NCBI GenBank assembly: GCA_028869185.1 | Contig: JAGWTA010000018.1 | Location: forward strand, 1 to 45,791 | Direction: 5' to 3' | Source of the DNA: Hyphomicrobiales bacterium | Lineage (GTDB): Bacteria > Pseudomonadota > Alphaproteobacteria > Rhizobiales > Beijerinckiaceae | Length of the DNA: 45,791 bases | Part shown: one piece after another, positions 45,486-45,791 of the stretch | Layout: every line of letters starts with the position of its first letter | How positions within the stretch are numbered: the first letter of the stretch is position 1 | Position numbers and translations under genes: made by a program | Notes under the pieces: generated by a model | Told to the model about the DNA's origin: nothing | Database searches by the model: none | What the model saw: only the letters and a program-made list of their open reading frames with translations

Positions 45486-45791
45486 ATGCCCGTAATCGCC
45501 TTCGCAAACCCCAAAGGCGGAACCGCCAAATCTACGACAGCCCTTATTCTTTCAACAACGTATGCAAAGTCCGGCGCGCCCGTCTGCGTCATCGACGCCG
45601 ACCCGAATCGCGCCATTGTGGAATGGGGAAGCGGCGGGGGCATGAAAAATCTTACCGTCGTCAGCACCAAAGGCGCTGACGAAATCATCGACGAAATCGA
45701 AAAGGCGGTCCCCAATCACGCCTTCGTCATCGTGGACTTGGAAGGCACCGCCAACTCTATCGTCACGAACACCTTGGCCGTCGCCGACTAC
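45486..45791 (+). CDS. parA: ParA partition ATPase, 5' part (gene continues at 1-521)
   Basis: The ATG at 45486 has GGAGGG about 7 nt upstream. The N-terminus has the deviant Walker A KGGTAKST (residues 10-17, with Ala where Gly is usual before the Lys) and the DAD motif (37-39). The gene runs off the end of the window and continues at base 1 after the 134-bp duplication, giving 230 aa in total. Confidence 0.93.
   Translation, partial: MPVIAFANPKGGTAKSTTALILSTTYAKSGAPVCVIDADPNRAIVEWGSGGGMKNLTVVSTKGADEIIDEIEKAVPNHAFVIVDLEGTANSIVTNTLAVADY

Noticed and set aside
1-45791. tRNA or rRNA genes, resistance or metabolic cargo
   Set aside because: None recognised on either strand.

Overview
The first 134 bases (1-134) and the last 134 bases (45658-45791) are identical, and the parA gene reads across that junction without a break. 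The window is therefore most simply one complete circular plasmid of 45,657 bp, cut inside parA and written with a short overlap. The GC-rich sequence, the VirB/VirD4 order, the small proteins and the LPD7-type relaxase point to an alphaproteobacterial host, probably Hyphomicrobiales (Rhizobiales). I cannot name the genus from sequence alone. I saw no antibiotic, metal or catabolic cargo: nearly every recognisable gene serves maintenance, transfer or DNA processing.

Layout. (1) Maintenance: parA with a small ribbon-helix-helix-like partner (45486-45791, then 1-870), preceded by a dense GCTTGC/GCTAGC repeat field (45271-45470) that looks like the centromere; an unrecognised 339-aa gene (945-1964); a probable winged-helix replication protein (43509-44135) behind a long leader that may be opposed by an antisense RNA; a tandem-HTH repressor (42422-43039) divergent from it. 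(2) Stability and DNA processing: two SSBs, a large ParB-type protein, a RelB/YafQ toxin-antitoxin pair, a DUF932 protein, a DUF3560 protein, a Toprim primase and secreted PLD- and SNase-like proteins. (3) Relaxosome (about 9.6-15.7 kb): traK-traL-traM-like genes and an IHF-like gene on the minus strand, an AT-rich oriT carrying a perfect IncP/MOBP-type nic core, then mobC/traJ and a 996-aa relaxase on the plus strand. This is the RP4 Tra1 arrangement. (4) A long minus-strand mating-pair operon, virB1-2-3-4-(unknown)-5-lipoprotein-6-8-9-10-11-virD4 (29802 down to about 16.2 kb). (5) A divergent plus-strand run of secreted unknowns, an SNase-like protein and the primase (29953-33951). (6) A cryptic Tn3-family transposon (37608-41388) with perfect 38-bp ends and a TTTAA target duplication, interrupting a small gene.

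Regulation is the most interesting layer. A palindrome of the form GTCCC-N7-GGGAC overlaps the -10 box of three separate genes (ssb, parB-like, DUF932). A second element, GCCAWT then TATAAT with starts exactly 10 nt apart, sits before rep, traK, virB1 and a gene at 16.1 kb, suggesting that replication and both transfer operons answer to one plasmid regulator. The divergent tandem-HTH protein is the obvious candidate. A roughly 145-bp intergenic element occurs twice, with a shorter third copy, and shows paired base changes in one of its stems. Two genes (an HTH regulator at 9.0-9.5 kb and a membrane protein after virD4) are frameshifted in ways that can be read from the sequence.
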